A stretch of DNA of 64,000 bases from Pararhodobacter marinus (GTDB lineage Bacteria > Pseudomonadota > Alphaproteobacteria > Rhodobacterales > Rhodobacteraceae). The DNA is taken from NCBI RefSeq assembly GCF_003122215.1, contig NZ_QEYD01000009.1, forward strand, positions 62,001 through 126,000, written 5' to 3'. Each line of letters begins with the position of its first letter. Position 1 is the stretch's first letter. Shown piece after piece: positions 45,272 to 57,359 of this stretch. Under the pieces are notes generated by a model, which searched no databases, was not told where the DNA came from, and saw only the letters and a program-made list of their open reading frames with translations. Both the position numbers and the translations under genes were made by a program.

Positions 45272-46369
45272 TCAGCTCAGCGCGGCGGCGAAATCGTCAT
45301 AGCCGAAATCGCGCACCTCGCGGATGGTTCCGTCCATCTCGCGGATGGCGATGGCGGGCATCTTCACGCCGTTGAACCAGTTCTTTTTGACCATCGTGTA
45401 ACCGCCCGCGTCCTGCACCGACAGCCGGTCGCCGGCTTTCAGTGGCTGCGGAAAGCGGAATTCGCCGAAAATGTCCCCCGCAAGGCAGGATTTCCCGCAG
45501 ACCATCCATTCGTGATCGCCCGCATTCGGCTCCATCTTGGCCTGCTCGCGGTAGATCAGCAGATCGAGCATATGCGCCTCGATCGAGCTGTCGACGATGG
45601 CGAGGTTCTTGCCGTTGTAGAGCGTATCCAGCACCGTCACCTCGAGCGTGGTCGATTTGGTGATCGAGGCCTCGCCCGGTTCCAGGTAGACCTGCACGCC
45701 GTTCGTGTCGGCGAAGCGTTTCAGCCGGTCGGCCAGACGCTCGAGCGGATAGCCCTCGCCGGTGAAATGGATGCCGCCGCCGAGGCTGATCCAGTCCATG
45801 TCGCGGATCAGGTGGCCGAAGCGCTGTTCGATCAGCGAGAGCATGGTGTCGAAGCGGTCGAAATCCGCGTTCTCGCAATTGTTGTGGAACATGAAGCCGG
45901 AAATCTTGTCCGCGACCTTGGCGATCTCTTCGGGGTCGTGTTCGCCCAGCCGCGAGAAGGGGCGCGCCGGATCGGCGAGGTCGAAGCCCGAGGTCGAGAC
46001 GCCGGGATTGACCCGCAGGCCGCGCACATGGTTGGCGCTCTGGGTCTCGAAGCGTTCGAGCTGGCCGATCGTGTTGAAGATGATCTTGTCGGAATGCGCC
46101 AGCACCTCGCCGATCTCGTGATCCGCATAGGCGACCGAATAGGCGTGCGTTTCCTTGCCGAACTTCTCGCGTCCCAGCCGGACCTCGTAGAGCGAGGACG
46201 AGGTCGTGCCGTCCATGTATTCCGACATGAAATCGAAGACCGACCATGTGGCGAAGCATTTCAGGGCCAGCAGCGATTTCGCGCCCGAAGCCTCCCTCAG
46301 CCAGGCGATCTTTTCCATGTTCGGCAGAAGCCGCGCTTTGTCGATCAGGTAATAGGGAGTTTGCAGCAT
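45272..46369 (-). CDS. nspC: Carboxynorspermidine/carboxyspermidine decarboxylase
   Basis: 365 residues, PLP-dependent alanine-racemase fold. The cofactor lysine is K37 in LLALKCFATW; FMFHNNCENADFD and VDSSIEAHMLD (dimer-side residues), GKSCLAGDIFGEF and DAGGYTMVKKNWFNG are diagnostic for CANSDC. It decarboxylates carboxy(nor)spermidine to the triamine, giving spermidine by the route that avoids S-adenosylmethionine. First gene of the two-gene polyamine operon; 37 bases to the dehydrogenase gene. Confidence 0.93.
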   Translation of the reverse strand: MLQTPYYLIDKARLLPNMEKIAWLREASGAKSLLALKCFATWSVFDFMSEYMDGTTSSSLYEVRLGREKFGKETHAYSVAYADHEIGEVLAHSDKIIFNTIGQLERFETQSANHVRGLRVNPGVSTSGFDLADPARPFSRLGEHDPEEIAKVADKISGFMFHNNCENADFDRFDTMLSLIEQRFGHLIRDMDWISLGGGIHFTGEGYPLERLADRLKRFADTNGVQVYLEPGEASITKSTTLEVTVLDTLYNGKNLAIVDSSIEAHMLDLLIYREQAKMEPNAGDHEWMVCGKSCLAGDIFGEFRFPQPLKAGDRLSVQDAGGYTMVKKNWFNGVKMPAIAIREMDGTIREVRDFGYDDFAAALS

Positions 46370-46548
46370 CTCGGGCCCTTCTGTCGGCACGGGGTGTGGC
46401 GTGTCTTTGGCAACGCAGCCCGGCCCCGCCCGGCGGACGAGGCACTGGGTTGCGGATTCGACGCTGCTGATAGCGCCAGTCTCGTGCAGAGACAAATGGC
46501 TTTTACGGGCGCGAAGGCAAGCACCAGGCGCCCACGGGCCCGAAAGGG

Positions 46549-47859
46549 TCAGCCTTCGAGCGCCTTTTTCAGCCTGCCGAAGCTTTCGGCATTCGACTTC
46601 GCGCCCTGTCCGCCCAGAAACGCGTCGAGCTTCGGCCACAGCTTGATCGCCCGGTCGGTCAGCGGGTCCGAGCCCTGCGCGTAGAGCCCGGCCTGCACCA
46701 TCATCTCGGCCCGTTCCCAGGCGCCGATCAGCCGCCGCGCTTCGGTGATCTGCGCGTTTTCGCTGGGCGAGGCGGCGGCGGGCAGCGAGCGCGAGACGCT
46801 GCGCATCAGGTCAATGGCGGGGAAGCGGCCGCGCTCGGCAATCGCCCGGTCGAGGATCACATGCCCGTCCAGCACTCCGCGCAGGATGTCGGCGACGGGT
46901 TCGTCCATGTCCGATCCGGCGACCAGCACGGTAAAGATCGCGGTGATGTCGCCCGTTCCGGGCGCGCCCGGTCCGGCGCGTTCGGCCAGAGCCATGATCT
47001 GATGCGCGGTCGAGGGCGGGAAGCCCCGGAGCGACGGTTGTTCCCCCGCAGCCAGGGCGATCTCGCGATGCGCTTCGGCAAAGCGGGTGACGGAATCGAA
47101 CAGCAACAGCACATGCTGACCCGCATCGCGGAAATGCTCGGCCACGCTCATCGCGGTCAGCGCCGCGCGGCGCCGGGCAAGCGGCGATTCGTCCGAGGTG
47201 GCGCTGACCACGACCGACCGGGCAAGCCCTTGGGCTCCCAGCACATCCTCGACGAAATCGCGCAATTCGCGTCCGCGCTCGCCCACCAGCGCCAGCACGA
47301 CGACGTCGCATTCGATCCCGCGCGCAAGCTGACCCAGAAGCATCGTCTTGCCCACGCCCGAGCCCGCGAACAGGCCCACCCGCTGGCCGCGCACCAGGGG
47401 CAGCATCGTGTTGAACGCGTCGAGCCCCGTGGACAGTCGCCCGCCCAGCCGCTTGCGCCGCGCGGGCGAGGGGGGCGCGCTGCGCAGGCTGCGCGGGGTC
47501 TGGCCGCGCACCAGCGGTCGTCCGTCCAGAGGGTCGCCGTAAGGGTCGATGACGCGCCCGATCCATCGGTCGTCGGGGGCGATCATGTTGCGGCCCACAT
47601 GCTCGACCCGGTCGCCGATGGCCAGCCCCTCGGTCGTGTCCTCGGGCAGGATCTCGGCCCCGGCGGACGTGAGGGCGATGATTTCGCCGCCGATCCGATT
47701 GCCCTGTTGGTCAAGCACCACGACCCGGTCCCCCAGCCGCGCGCGCTGCGACAGGCCCAAGACCGTCAGCGTGGTCGCCTGCATCGCCTCGACCCGGCCG
47801 GAATGGCGCACGGGCCGGATCGTGGCCAGGTCGGCCAGAAGGGGATCGAAAACCGACAT
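46549..47859 (-). CDS. fliI: Flagellum-specific ATPase FliI
   Basis: 436 residues. RecA-type hexameric ATPase that feeds substrates to the flagellar export gate. Walker A GSGVGKT, LALVGERGRELRDF, Walker B VLLLFDSVTRFAEAHRE and GTGDITAIFTVLVAGSDM are intact. It is divergent from flgB across 102 bases, in which TTAA half-sites are present (for example at 47926), as expected for CtrA-influenced flagellar promoters; this is only a hint. Confidence 0.96.
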   Translation of the reverse strand: MSVFDPLLADLATIRPVRHSGRVEAMQATTLTVLGLSQRARLGDRVVVLDQQGNRIGGEIIALTSAGAEILPEDTTEGLAIGDRVEHVGRNMIAPDDRWIGRVIDPYGDPLDGRPLVRGQTPRSLRSAPPSPARRKRLGGRLSTGLDAFNTMLPLVRGQRVGLFAGSGVGKTMLLGQLARGIECDVVVLALVGERGRELRDFVEDVLGAQGLARSVVVSATSDESPLARRRAALTAMSVAEHFRDAGQHVLLLFDSVTRFAEAHREIALAAGEQPSLRGFPPSTAHQIMALAERAGPGAPGTGDITAIFTVLVAGSDMDEPVADILRGVLDGHVILDRAIAERGRFPAIDLMRSVSRSLPAAASPSENAQITEARRLIGAWERAEMMVQAGLYAQGSDPLTDRAIKLWPKLDAFLGGQGAKSNAESFGRLKKALEG

Positions 47860-47961
47860 CGGCAGGCTCCTTTGCGCAACGGGCGCCGGGATGACGCCCG
47901 ATTACGGTTTCTAAAGGAATCACCCTTAATCCTTCGTGTAAGCCAGCAACGGGAGAATCCC

Positions 47962-48309
47962 ATGTTCGAAAGCCTGGACGTCCTGCGCATGGCGCAGGCC
48001 TATGCCACCCACGCCGCGAGCCGCCAGCAGGCCATCTCGCAAAACGTCGCGAATGCCGACACGCCCGGCTACCGCTCGCGCGATGCGATTCCCTTCGCCG
48101 ATTACTGGAATGCCAGCCTCGACGGGTCGCTGGCGGATCGCGGACGGCTGCGGCTGGACGAAAACCCCGCCACCGTCGCGCCCGACGGCAACACCGTGTC
48201 GGTCGAATACGAGATGATGCGCGCGGTCGAAGCGCGCCAGCAGCACGAAATGGCGCTGGGCATCTATTCCATGTCGCGCGACCTGATGCGCGCCAGCCTG
48301 GGCCGGTGA
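47962..48309 (+). CDS. flgB: Flagellar basal-body rod protein FlgB
   Basis: 115 residues. The rod-family N-terminal motif SQNVANADTPGYRSRD is complete, and the C-terminal helix EARQQHEMALGIYSMSRDLMR is typical. Builds the proximal rod in the periplasm. GGGAGA lies upstream. First gene of a plus-strand operon running to the FliL-like gene at 52585; flgC starts 2 bases after its stop. Confidence 0.95.
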   Translation: MFESLDVLRMAQAYATHAASRQQAISQNVANADTPGYRSRDAIPFADYWNASLDGSLADRGRLRLDENPATVAPDGNTVSVEYEMMRAVEARQQHEMALGIYSMSRDLMRASLGR

Positions 48310-48310
48310 G

Positions 48311-48712
48311 ATGAGCGCGCTGTTCGATACCCTCGCGCTGTCCGCCTCGGGGATGCGGGCGCAGGCCCAGCGGCTGCGCCATGTCTCGGAAAACATCGCC
48401 AATGCCGACACGCCCGGCTACCACCGCAAATTCATCGATTTCCGGCCCGCCGCCATGCCGGGCGACGCGTTCGGCGACGAAAGCGGCGTGCGGCCCGGCC
48501 CCGTCCAGCTCGACCGCGCGGAACTCACCCGCGTGTACGACCCCGGCCATATCCTGGCCGACGAATCCGGCCATTACGATGGATCGAATGTCGATCTGAT
48601 GGTCGAGATCGCAGACGCGCGCGAAGCGCAGCGTTCCTACGAGGCGAACCTCAGGATGTTCGATCAGGCGCGGCAAATGTCGCAAAGCCTGATCGGGCTT
48701 CTGCGCAGATAA
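48311..48712 (+). CDS. flgC: Flagellar basal-body rod protein FlgC
   Basis: 133 residues. SENIANADTPGYHRKFIDF at the N-terminus and NVDLMVEIADAREAQRSYEAN near the C-terminus are the rod signatures. Forms the proximal rod with FlgB, FlgF and FliE. It follows flgB by one base and precedes fliE by 11 bases. Confidence 0.95.
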   Translation: MSALFDTLALSASGMRAQAQRLRHVSENIANADTPGYHRKFIDFRPAAMPGDAFGDESGVRPGPVQLDRAELTRVYDPGHILADESGHYDGSNVDLMVEIADAREAQRSYEANLRMFDQARQMSQSLIGLLRR

Positions 48713-48723
48713 GGAGACATCTC

Positions 48724-49011
48724 ATGGACATTTCAGCCGCCTTCGCCGCCCGTTCCTACGGCGCGGCACGGCCCGCCACCCGCCCCGACGAGGCCGCCGG
48801 TCCCTCCGCCAGCGCGCAGCGCGCGGCCGAGGATTTCTCGCAGGTGCTTCAGCGGGCCGAAACCACCGCGCAACAGGCGATGACGGGCGACGCCGATCCC
48901 CACGCGCTGGTTTCCGCGCTGAGCGAGGCGCAGCTCGCGGTCGAAACCGCCGTCGCCGTGCGCGACAAGGTGGTCGAGGCCTATCTCGAAATCCTGCGCA
49001 TGCCGGTCTGA
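48724..49011 (+). CDS. fliE: Flagellar hook-basal body protein FliE
   Basis: 95 residues. The C-terminal two thirds carry DFSQVLQRAETTAQQAM and VSALSEAQLAVETAVAVRDKVVEAYLEILRMPV, the helical core of FliE, which joins the MS ring to the rod. AAGGAGA precedes the ATG. Position between flgC and fliQ is the rule in this group. Confidence 0.93.
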   Translation: MDISAAFAARSYGAARPATRPDEAAGPSASAQRAAEDFSQVLQRAETTAQQAMTGDADPHALVSALSEAQLAVETAVAVRDKVVEAYLEILRMPV

Positions 49012-49025
49012 CAAGGGAGACGGCG

Positions 49026-49292
49026 ATGACCGAGGTGGATTTCTACGACATCCTCCGGCAGGGGCTTTGGGTTTCGGTGGCGATGTCCGCGCCGCTTCTC
49101 GGGATCGCGCTGATCGCGGGGCTGGCCGTCGGGCTGTTTCAGGCCCTGACCTCGGTTCAGGAAATGACCCTTACCTTCGTCCCCAAGATCCTGGCCATGC
49201 TGGTCGTGTTCTGGGTGTCGATGAGCGCGATGACCGCGCTTCTGGTGGACTTCTTTCACCGTCAGGTCCTGCCCGTCGTGGCAGGGGGCTGA
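49026..49292 (+). CDS. fliQ: Flagellar export apparatus protein FliQ
   Basis: 88 residues with two membrane helices (about 16-38 and 50-75) joined by the conserved loop QALTSVQEMTLTFVPK. FliQ is part of the export gate with FliP and FliR. Length is exact for the family. Starts 14 bases after fliE. Confidence 0.94.
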   Translation: MTEVDFYDILRQGLWVSVAMSAPLLGIALIAGLAVGLFQALTSVQEMTLTFVPKILAMLVVFWVSMSAMTALLVDFFHRQVLPVVAGG

Positions 49293-49315
49293 CGCATCCG
49301 GAACGGAGAGACCGC

Positions 49316-50032
49316 ATGGACAATGCCGGATACACCCAGCTCACGCGCCAGTCGGGCCTGCTGCGCGAGATACAGCTTATCGCCCACAACATCGCCAATC
49401 TGTCGACCACCGGTTTCCGGCGCGAGGGGCTGTTGTTCTCCGAATATGTCAGCGCGCTGGGCCACGAGGAAGAATCCCTGTCGATGGCGGCGGCGCGCGC
49501 GCATCAGACCTATCTGACGCAGGGGACGATGACGATGACGGGCGGAACGCTCGATCTGGGGATCGAGGGCGACGGGTTCTTCACCATCCAGACCCCGGAC
49601 GGCGAGCGGTACACCCGCGCCGGCCATTTCACCCCCAACCAGGCCGGCGATCTGGTCACGCCCGACGGGCACCCGGTTCTGGATATCGGCGGCGCGCCCA
49701 TCTTCATTCCGCCCGCGGCCGGCCAGATCGCCATCGCGCGCGACGGCACGATCTCGGCCGACGGGCAGCCATTGGCGCAGATCGGCCTGGTGGTGCCGGC
49801 CGAACAGGCCGATCTCAAGCGCGAAACGGGCGTTCTGCACCGGATCGACGGCGATGTCCTGCCGGTCGAGACGCCGGTCGTCCTGCAGGGTTTTCTGGAG
49901 GAGTCGAACGTCAACGCGATTTCCGAAATGGCCCGTCTCATCCAGGTCCAGCGCGCCTATGAGACCGGGCAGAAATTCCTCGACCGCGAGGATGAGCGCA
50001 TCCGCAACGTGGTCCAGACCCTTGGCAAATAG
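49316..50032 (+). CDS. flgF: Flagellar basal-body rod protein FlgF
   Basis: 238 residues, with the rod N-terminus IAHNIANLSTTGFRREG and the FlgE/F/G beta domain DLGIEGDGFFTIQTPDGERYTRAG. The C-terminal EMARLIQVQRAYETGQKFL motif completes it. It is the shorter of the two rod genes here and precedes flgG. The ATG at 49316 follows ACGGAGA; the frame is open upstream through fliQ but not coding. Confidence 0.93.
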   Translation: MDNAGYTQLTRQSGLLREIQLIAHNIANLSTTGFRREGLLFSEYVSALGHEEESLSMAAARAHQTYLTQGTMTMTGGTLDLGIEGDGFFTIQTPDGERYTRAGHFTPNQAGDLVTPDGHPVLDIGGAPIFIPPAAGQIAIARDGTISADGQPLAQIGLVVPAEQADLKRETGVLHRIDGDVLPVETPVVLQGFLEESNVNAISEMARLIQVQRAYETGQKFLDREDERIRNVVQTLGK

Positions 50033-50041
50033 GAGGTTCCG

Positions 50042-50827
50042 ATGAGAGCCCTGCAAATCGCCGCCACCGGCATGAGCGCCCAGCAGATGCGGGTCGATAC
50101 CGTGGCCAACAACCTCGCCAACATGTCGACCACGGGCTACAACGCCCGCCGGGCCGAGTTTGCCGACCTGCATTATCAGCAACATACGCGCGCGGGCACG
50201 ATCAGCGCGTCGGATGGCACGATCGTGCCGACCGGCGTGCAGCTGGGGCTGGGCGCGCGTCCGGCGGCGGTGTCGATGATGGTGCAGCAGGGCGTGCTCA
50301 GCGCCACGGGCGGCGATCTGGATATCGCCATCGAGGGGCGCGGCTGGCTGGAGGTCACGCTGCCCGACGGGCGCGCGGCCTATACGCGCGACGGCTCGCT
50401 CAAGCGGACGGGCGAGGGGTTGATCGTCACCTCGGACGGCTACGAGGTCGCGCCCGGCATCACCATTCCCGCCGATGCGCGGCAGATCTCGGTCAATGCG
50501 CAGGGCGAGATCTACGCCTATTTCCTCGATCAGGTGCAGCCGCAGCTTCTGGGCCAGCTCACCCTGACCGGCTTCACCAACGAACGCGGGCTTGAAGCCT
50601 TGGGGTCGAACCTGTTCGTCGAGACCGAAGCCTCGGGGCCGCCGGTGCAATCGGTACCGGGCGAGGATGGCCTGGGCCTGTTGCGGCAGGGCTATCTTGA
50701 GGAAAGCTCGGTCGATCCGGTGCGCGAATTGACCGAGATGATCAAGGCGCAGCGCGGCTACGAGCTGAACGCCAAGGTCATCACCGCCGCCGACCAGATG
50801 CTCGCCGCGACGACGCAGGTGCGCTGA
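50042..50827 (+). CDS. flgG: Flagellar distal rod protein FlgG
   Basis: 261 residues, the exact FlgG length. VANNLANMSTTGYNARRAEFADL, GDLDIAIEGRGWLEVTLPDG, and the C-terminal YLEESSVDPVRELTEMI plus QRGYELNAKVI identify FlgG over FlgF. Forms the distal rod. Its TGA shares a base with the flgA start (TGATG). Confidence 0.96.
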   Translation: MRALQIAATGMSAQQMRVDTVANNLANMSTTGYNARRAEFADLHYQQHTRAGTISASDGTIVPTGVQLGLGARPAAVSMMVQQGVLSATGGDLDIAIEGRGWLEVTLPDGRAAYTRDGSLKRTGEGLIVTSDGYEVAPGITIPADARQISVNAQGEIYAYFLDQVQPQLLGQLTLTGFTNERGLEALGSNLFVETEASGPPVQSVPGEDGLGLLRQGYLEESSVDPVRELTEMIKAQRGYELNAKVITAADQMLAATTQVR

Positions 50828-51252
50828 TGCGCAGGCTCGCGCTCCCGCTGGCGCTTGCGCTCGGCGCCGCTCCGCCGGTCCCGGCCGAGGTCCTGCTGGC
50901 CGCCCGGACCCTGCGGGCGGGTACCCAGATCGCGCCCGGCGACGTCGTCGTCTCGCGCGAAGCCGCGGCGCCGGGCATAGCGCAGACCCCGGACGAGGCC
51001 ATCGGACAGGAGGCGCGCGTCACGCTCTATGCCGGCCGGCCCATCCCTATCGGCAGCCTCGGCCCCCCCGCTCTGGTCGAGCGCAACGAGCTGGTCACGC
51101 TGGTCTTCCGGCAAGGCGGGCTCGATATCCGCGCCGAGGGGCGCGCGCTGGGGCGCGGCGCCGGGGGCGACACGATCCGGATCATGAACCTCGGTTCGCG
51201 CGCCACCGTCACCGGCACGATCGTCGAGCCGGGACTGGTCAGCGTACCGTGA
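50827..51252 (+). CDS. flgA: Flagellar P-ring assembly chaperone FlgA
   Basis: 141 residues with a signal peptide (about 1-20, ends VPAEV). A SAF/CBM-like domain with LRAGTQIAPGDVVVSREA, GQEARVTLYAGRPIPIGSL and the C-terminal IRIMNLGSRATVTGTIVEPG is the C-terminal half of classical FlgA; the N-terminal about 80 residues of longer FlgA proteins are absent. Helps assemble the periplasmic P ring. Confidence 0.88.
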   Translation: MRRLALPLALALGAAPPVPAEVLLAARTLRAGTQIAPGDVVVSREAAAPGIAQTPDEAIGQEARVTLYAGRPIPIGSLGPPALVERNELVTLVFRQGGLDIRAEGRALGRGAGGDTIRIMNLGSRATVTGTIVEPGLVSVP

Positions 51253-51263
51253 AAGGAACCTCC

Positions 51264-52004
51264 ATGCGTCTTGCCTTCCCGCTGACCGGGCCCCTTCTGG
51301 GCCTCGCCCTTATGCTCGCCGCCTGCAGCGATCTGGCCGAGGTGGGGCGCGCGCCCGAATTTTCGCCGCTGGTGCCGACGCTGGAACATCACGCGCTCTA
51401 CAACGTGCCGCTGCCCGAGACGGCCGAGCGGCGCGGTTCCACCGACGCGGCGTCGCTCTGGACGGCCAGCCAGCGGTCGCTCTTCGGCGACCGGCGCGCG
51501 GCGCAGCCCGGCGATATCCTGACCGTGGTGATCGAGATCGACGATTCCGCGCAGATGACCAACTCGACCGGGCGGGGGCGGACCGGCTCGCAGAGCATGG
51601 GCGTCCCGCAATTCATGGGCCTGCCGCAGATCATCGACCGCAACCTGCCCGACGGCGCGACGATGGCCGATGCGGTCGGGTTCAACGGCACGACCAGCTT
51701 TCAGGGCCAGGGCAGTGTCAGCCGCAACGAACAGCTTGCCCTGCGCGTTGCGACCACGATCATCGAGCGTCTGCCCAACGGCGTGCTGCGCATCGAGGGC
51801 AGTCAGGAGGTGCGCGTGAACCACGAACTGCGCGAGCTGATCGTCACCGGCTATATCCGCCCCGAGGACATCTCGCGCCGCAACGAGATCGCCTATGACC
51901 GCATCGCGGGCGCGCGCATCAGCTATGGCGGGCGCGGCACGATCAGCCAGATGCAGCAGCCGGGTTACGGCCAGCAGATCACCGATATCATCCTGCCGTT
52001 CTGA
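51264..52004 (+). CDS. flgH: Flagellar L-ring lipoprotein FlgH
   Basis: 246 residues with a lipoprotein signal peptide: LALMLAAC with lipobox cysteine at about residue 20. SLWTASQRSLFGDRRA, PGDILTVVIEIDDSAQM and NGVLRIEGSQEVRVNHELRE are FlgH signatures. It forms the outer-membrane L ring. The GTG fifteen bases upstream would break the lipobox spacing, so ATG 51264 is used. Starts 11 bases after flgA. Confidence 0.94.
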   Translation: MRLAFPLTGPLLGLALMLAACSDLAEVGRAPEFSPLVPTLEHHALYNVPLPETAERRGSTDAASLWTASQRSLFGDRRAAQPGDILTVVIEIDDSAQMTNSTGRGRTGSQSMGVPQFMGLPQIIDRNLPDGATMADAVGFNGTTSFQGQGSVSRNEQLALRVATTIIERLPNGVLRIEGSQEVRVNHELRELIVTGYIRPEDISRRNEIAYDRIAGARISYGGRGTISQMQQPGYGQQITDIILPF

Positions 52005-52018
52005 AGGGAGCCGGGCCC

Positions 52019-52585
52019 ATGATACGCAAGCTTGTTCCCGTTCTTTTGCTTCTTCTCGGCCTGGGGCTGGGCGCTGGCGCGGGGATCTTCCTCAGACCGG
52101 CCCCGTCCGAAGCGGTGGCGCATGACGGGGGCGATGCCGGCCACGGTGCCGGCTTCGGTGCCAGTTCCGGTGGCGGAACGGAAGCGGATGGCCATGGCGC
52201 CGCCGATGATCACGGGGATGGCGCTTCCGGTGGCGACGGGCATTACACGCCAGAAACCGGCCCGACCGAGACGGTGCGGTTGCCGAACCAGTTCGTGGTT
52301 CCGGTGCTGCATGACGGGCGGGTCGAGGCGCTGGTGGTGATCGGGCTCGCGCTGGAGATGCGGACGGGGCATGCCTTCGATCTGGCCACCGACGAGCCCC
52401 GGCTGCGCGCCGCGCTTTTGCAACTGCTGTTCGATCACGCGAATATCGGCGGCTTCGACGGGTTGTTCACCTCGGGCGAGGTCCTGCTGTCGCTGCGCCG
52501 CGCGCTGGTGACGACCGCCCGCGGCGAGGTCGGCCCGGATGTGCAGGACGTGCTGATCACCGAGCTGTTGCGGCAGGAAAGCTGA
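52019..52585 (+). CDS. FliL-like flagellar basal-body associated protein
   Basis: 188 residues: one N-terminal membrane anchor (LVPVLLLLLGLGLGAGAGIFL), then a low-complexity Gly/His/Asp/Ser linker (about 33-80), then a domain with RLPNQFVVPVLHDGRVEALVVIGLALEM and QLLFDHANIGGFDGLF, as in the FliL fold. FliL stabilises the stator around the rotor. It is the last gene of the flagellar block, 14 bases after flgH. The His/Asp-rich linker is unusual and could bind metal or simply be a spacer. Confidence 0.75.
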   Translation: MIRKLVPVLLLLLGLGLGAGAGIFLRPAPSEAVAHDGGDAGHGAGFGASSGGGTEADGHGAADDHGDGASGGDGHYTPETGPTETVRLPNQFVVPVLHDGRVEALVVIGLALEMRTGHAFDLATDEPRLRAALLQLLFDHANIGGFDGLFTSGEVLLSLRRALVTTARGEVGPDVQDVLITELLRQES

Positions 52586-52595
52586 ACGCGGCGAC

Positions 52596-52629
52596 GAAAA
52601 ACGCCCGGGCAGCATTCTGCACCGGGCGT
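52596..52629 (-). terminator. Intrinsic terminator of carB
   Basis: ACGCCCGG (52601-52608) pairs with CCGGGCGT (52622-52629); read on the minus strand the stem is followed by TTTTTCG (52594-52600). It lies between the convergent fliL-like and carB genes and fits carB. On the plus side there is no T-run. Confidence 0.8.
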
Positions 52630-52652
52630 CAATCTGGGTCTTGGACCGCGGC

Positions 52653-55982
<3,330 letters not shown>

Positions 55983-56225
55983 GGCGGACCCTTTCCAGCG
56001 CGGCGCACGGGACGTCGGGCCCGGTGCTGCGGATTCGTGCTTCAAGCAAATTGTGCGGGGTTTAGGCGAGCGCGCGCCGCCGCGCAACCCCGGTTCGGCA
56101 TCGCCCGGGCGGGGGGCTGGACGAGCCGGTGATCGTCGGGGGACGCGGGGTCTGTATCCCGCCGCGCAACCGTGCTACGCGCCGCCGCAGCATCACGCAG
56201 GCGCGTTGCCAGTCGCGGAAATCGC

Positions 56226-57359
56226 ATGATCCTCATCGAACACGGTCCGGCGGGACAGCCCGCCCTTTTCGAGCAGGCCGCGCACCTCCTGGTGGCGCGG
56301 GACGCGGCAGAACTGCTGCCGGTGCTGGAACGGGCCGAGGCCGCGCGGCAAGCCGGCGCCTGGGTTGCGGGGTGGCTCGCCTACGAGGCGGGATACGCGC
56401 TCGAGCCGCGTCTTGCGCCGCTCCTGCCGCAGGGGGCGGGGCCGCTGGCCGTCCTGGGGCTTTTCGAGGCGCCGCGCGACGCCGGCCCGCTTCTGACCCG
56501 GGCGGCGTCCGAAGCCGACGAGGCGCAACTCGCCCCCCTCGTGCCGATGATCGACGAGGCCGCCCATGCCCGCGCCATCGACCGGGTGCTCGAGTACATC
56601 GCGGCGGGCGATTGCTACCAGATCAACCTCACCTTCCCGCTGACCACCCGGCTGGAACGCGGCACCGCGCTGGGGCTCTACGGTGCGCTCCGGCAGCGCC
56701 AGGCGGTGGGCTTCGGCGCGCTGGCCGATCTCGGCGCAGGCCCGGTGCTGATCTCACGCTCGCCCGAATTGTTTTTCCGAACCGAGGGCGCGCGGATCGA
56801 AAGCCGCCCGATGAAGGGCACCCGCCCGCGCGCCATCGACCCGGTCGAGGATGCGCGGCTGGCGGAGGACCTGCGCCAATCGGTCAAGGACCGCGCCGAG
56901 AACCTGATGATCGTCGACCTCTTGCGCAACGACATCGCGCGCATCGCGCAGCCGGGCTCGGTCCGGGTGCCCGAGCTTTACGGCATCGACAGCTTCGCCA
57001 CCTTGCACCAGATGTCATCGACCGTTGAGGGCCGGTTGTTGCCGGGCGCGGGCCTGCCCGGCCTGATGGCGGCCTTGTTCCCCTGCGGCTCGATCACCGG
57101 CGCGCCGAAAATCCGCGCGATGGAGATCATCCGCGCGCTGGAACCCCATCCGCGCGGCGCCTATTGCGGCGCCATCGGCTGGGCGGGCCCGGACGGATCG
57201 CAAGCTTGGTCGGTGGCGATCCGCACGCTGTCGCTCGATCCGGGCGGCGCGATCACCTTGAATGTCGGCGGCGGCATCGTGCACGATTCCACCGCCCGGG
57301 GGGAATGGGAGGAGGCGCTGTGGAAAGCCGCCTATGCGGGGCCGGTGATCCCGGCCTGA
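56226..57359 (+). CDS. pabB: Aminodeoxychorismate synthase component I
   Basis: 377 residues. Converts chorismate and ammonia to 4-amino-4-deoxychorismate in folate synthesis. The N-terminal part is short; the chorismate-binding core shows AGDCYQINLTFPL, MKGTRPRAI, DLLRNDIARI, GSITGAPKIRAMEI and YCGAIGW, with the C-terminal LNVGGGIVHDSTARGEWEE. No PabA or PabC domain is fused, but the next gene is a PabC-like protein overlapping its end by 40 bases. The ATG is the first before the fold. Confidence 0.94.
   Translation: MILIEHGPAGQPALFEQAAHLLVARDAAELLPVLERAEAARQAGAWVAGWLAYEAGYALEPRLAPLLPQGAGPLAVLGLFEAPRDAGPLLTRAASEADEAQLAPLVPMIDEAAHARAIDRVLEYIAAGDCYQINLTFPLTTRLERGTALGLYGALRQRQAVGFGALADLGAGPVLISRSPELFFRTEGARIESRPMKGTRPRAIDPVEDARLAEDLRQSVKDRAENLMIVDLLRNDIARIAQPGSVRVPELYGIDSFATLHQMSSTVEGRLLPGAGLPGLMAALFPCGSITGAPKIRAMEIIRALEPHPRGAYCGAIGWAGPDGSQAWSVAIRTLSLDPGGAITLNVGGGIVHDSTARGEWEEALWKAAYAGPVIPA

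Noticed and set aside
47860-47961. CtrA site controlling fliI and flgB
   Set aside because: Only half-sites are present (TTAA at 47926, spacing to the next TAA is not seven), so I do not list it as a site.
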